Assembly (NCBI GenBank): GCA_002423435.1
Contig: DIWE01000038.1
Location: 79,545 to 137,773, forward strand
DNA from: Clostridiales bacterium UBA6114
GTDB taxonomy: Bacteria > Bacillota > Clostridia > Oscillospirales > Butyricicoccaceae
DNA length: 58,229 nucleotides
Direction of reading: 5' to 3'
Of this stretch, positions 58,119 to 58,229 are shown piece by piece. The notes under the pieces are model-generated. The model was not told the DNA's origin and did no database searches. It saw only the letters and a list, made by a program, of their open reading frames with translations. The position numbers were made by a program, and so were the translations under genes. Numbering within the stretch: position 1 is the stretch's first letter; every line of letters starts with the position of its first letter.

Positions 58119-58229
58119 AAATAAATATGATTGCTGTTTTTTTATCGCTGGGGTACCGTCCGCAGCCGAATGCCCACCCTTTCCATAGCATTTTATGAAA
58201 GAAAAACGAGCAAAAAAACAAGGGACATG

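Noticed and set aside
1..58229. CRISPR array, rRNA operon, insertion sequence transposase, prophage genes
   Set aside because: No regularly spaced repeats, ribosomal RNA motifs, DDE transposase or phage structural genes were found in the window.

Overview
The window looks like a chromosomal segment of a Clostridia-type (low-GC Gram-positive lineage) anaerobe, probably from an Oscillospirales-like group, although the genus cannot be named from sequence alone. The reasons are strong AGGAGG-type ribosome sites with frequent TTG/GTG starts, many lipoproteins with a lipobox, SLH cell-wall anchoring, BlaI/BlaR1-type and ECF sigma/anti-sigma modules, and consensus TTGACA-17-TATAAT promoters. The backbone is moderately GC-rich. 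Several inserts are clearly more AT-rich, most strongly the J-domain gene near 30 kb.

Layout. 0-14.5 kb is metabolic and transport backbone: a chemoreceptor overlapping an FMN-binding lipoprotein, a metallo-beta-lactamase-fold hydrolase, an MFS exporter convergent with an unusual UppS-like prenyltransferase, two paralogous aldo/keto reductases flanking a PPOX protein, a MarR regulator, a heterodimeric ABC exporter and a LUD protein, then an Rrf2 regulator. 14.7-15.0 kb holds tandem tRNA-Leu genes (GAG, CAG). The last 19 bp of tRNA-Leu(CAG) are repeated exactly at 24250-24268, directly before a second terminator, so 14957-24268 reads as a 9.3 kb element integrated at the tRNA 3' end. It carries regulators (XRE, YozG, TetR, ribbon-helix-helix), two alpha/beta hydrolases, a YhfC-type intramembrane protease, DUF2975 and DUF6809-like small proteins, and no recognisable integrase.

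24.3-36.7 kb is a second accessory stretch: secreted or membrane proteins of unknown role, a GNAT, a BspA-type leucine-rich-repeat protein, a ribbon-helix-helix gene beside an AT-rich J-domain membrane protein, a second copy of the small XRE/small-protein cassette with a DUF6809 remnant, and a diguanylate cyclase. 36.8-53 kb is a signalling cluster: an AraC/GyrI-type regulator, three BlaI/BlaR1-like pairs, and two ECF sigma/anti-sigma pairs, with a secreted phosphodiester glycosidase-SLH protein and a 1-Cys-type peroxiredoxin. Each BlaI promoter carries two operators of one common design but different inner sequence, suggesting three insulated envelope sensors. None of the three has a penicillin-binding sensor domain.

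53.1-58.1 kb is a minus-strand unit (DeoR regulator, atypical phosphoglycerate kinase, malic enzyme, LarA-type lactate racemase) ending in a UUCG-loop terminator. It suggests coordinated use of lactate/malate/pyruvate and triose-phosphate carbon. Two structured intergenic repeats (5968-6073 and 55590-55693) sharing loop motifs but not stem sequences sit immediately upstream of the UppS-like and malic enzyme genes. A flank-repeated array of seven hairpins occupies 42850-43125.
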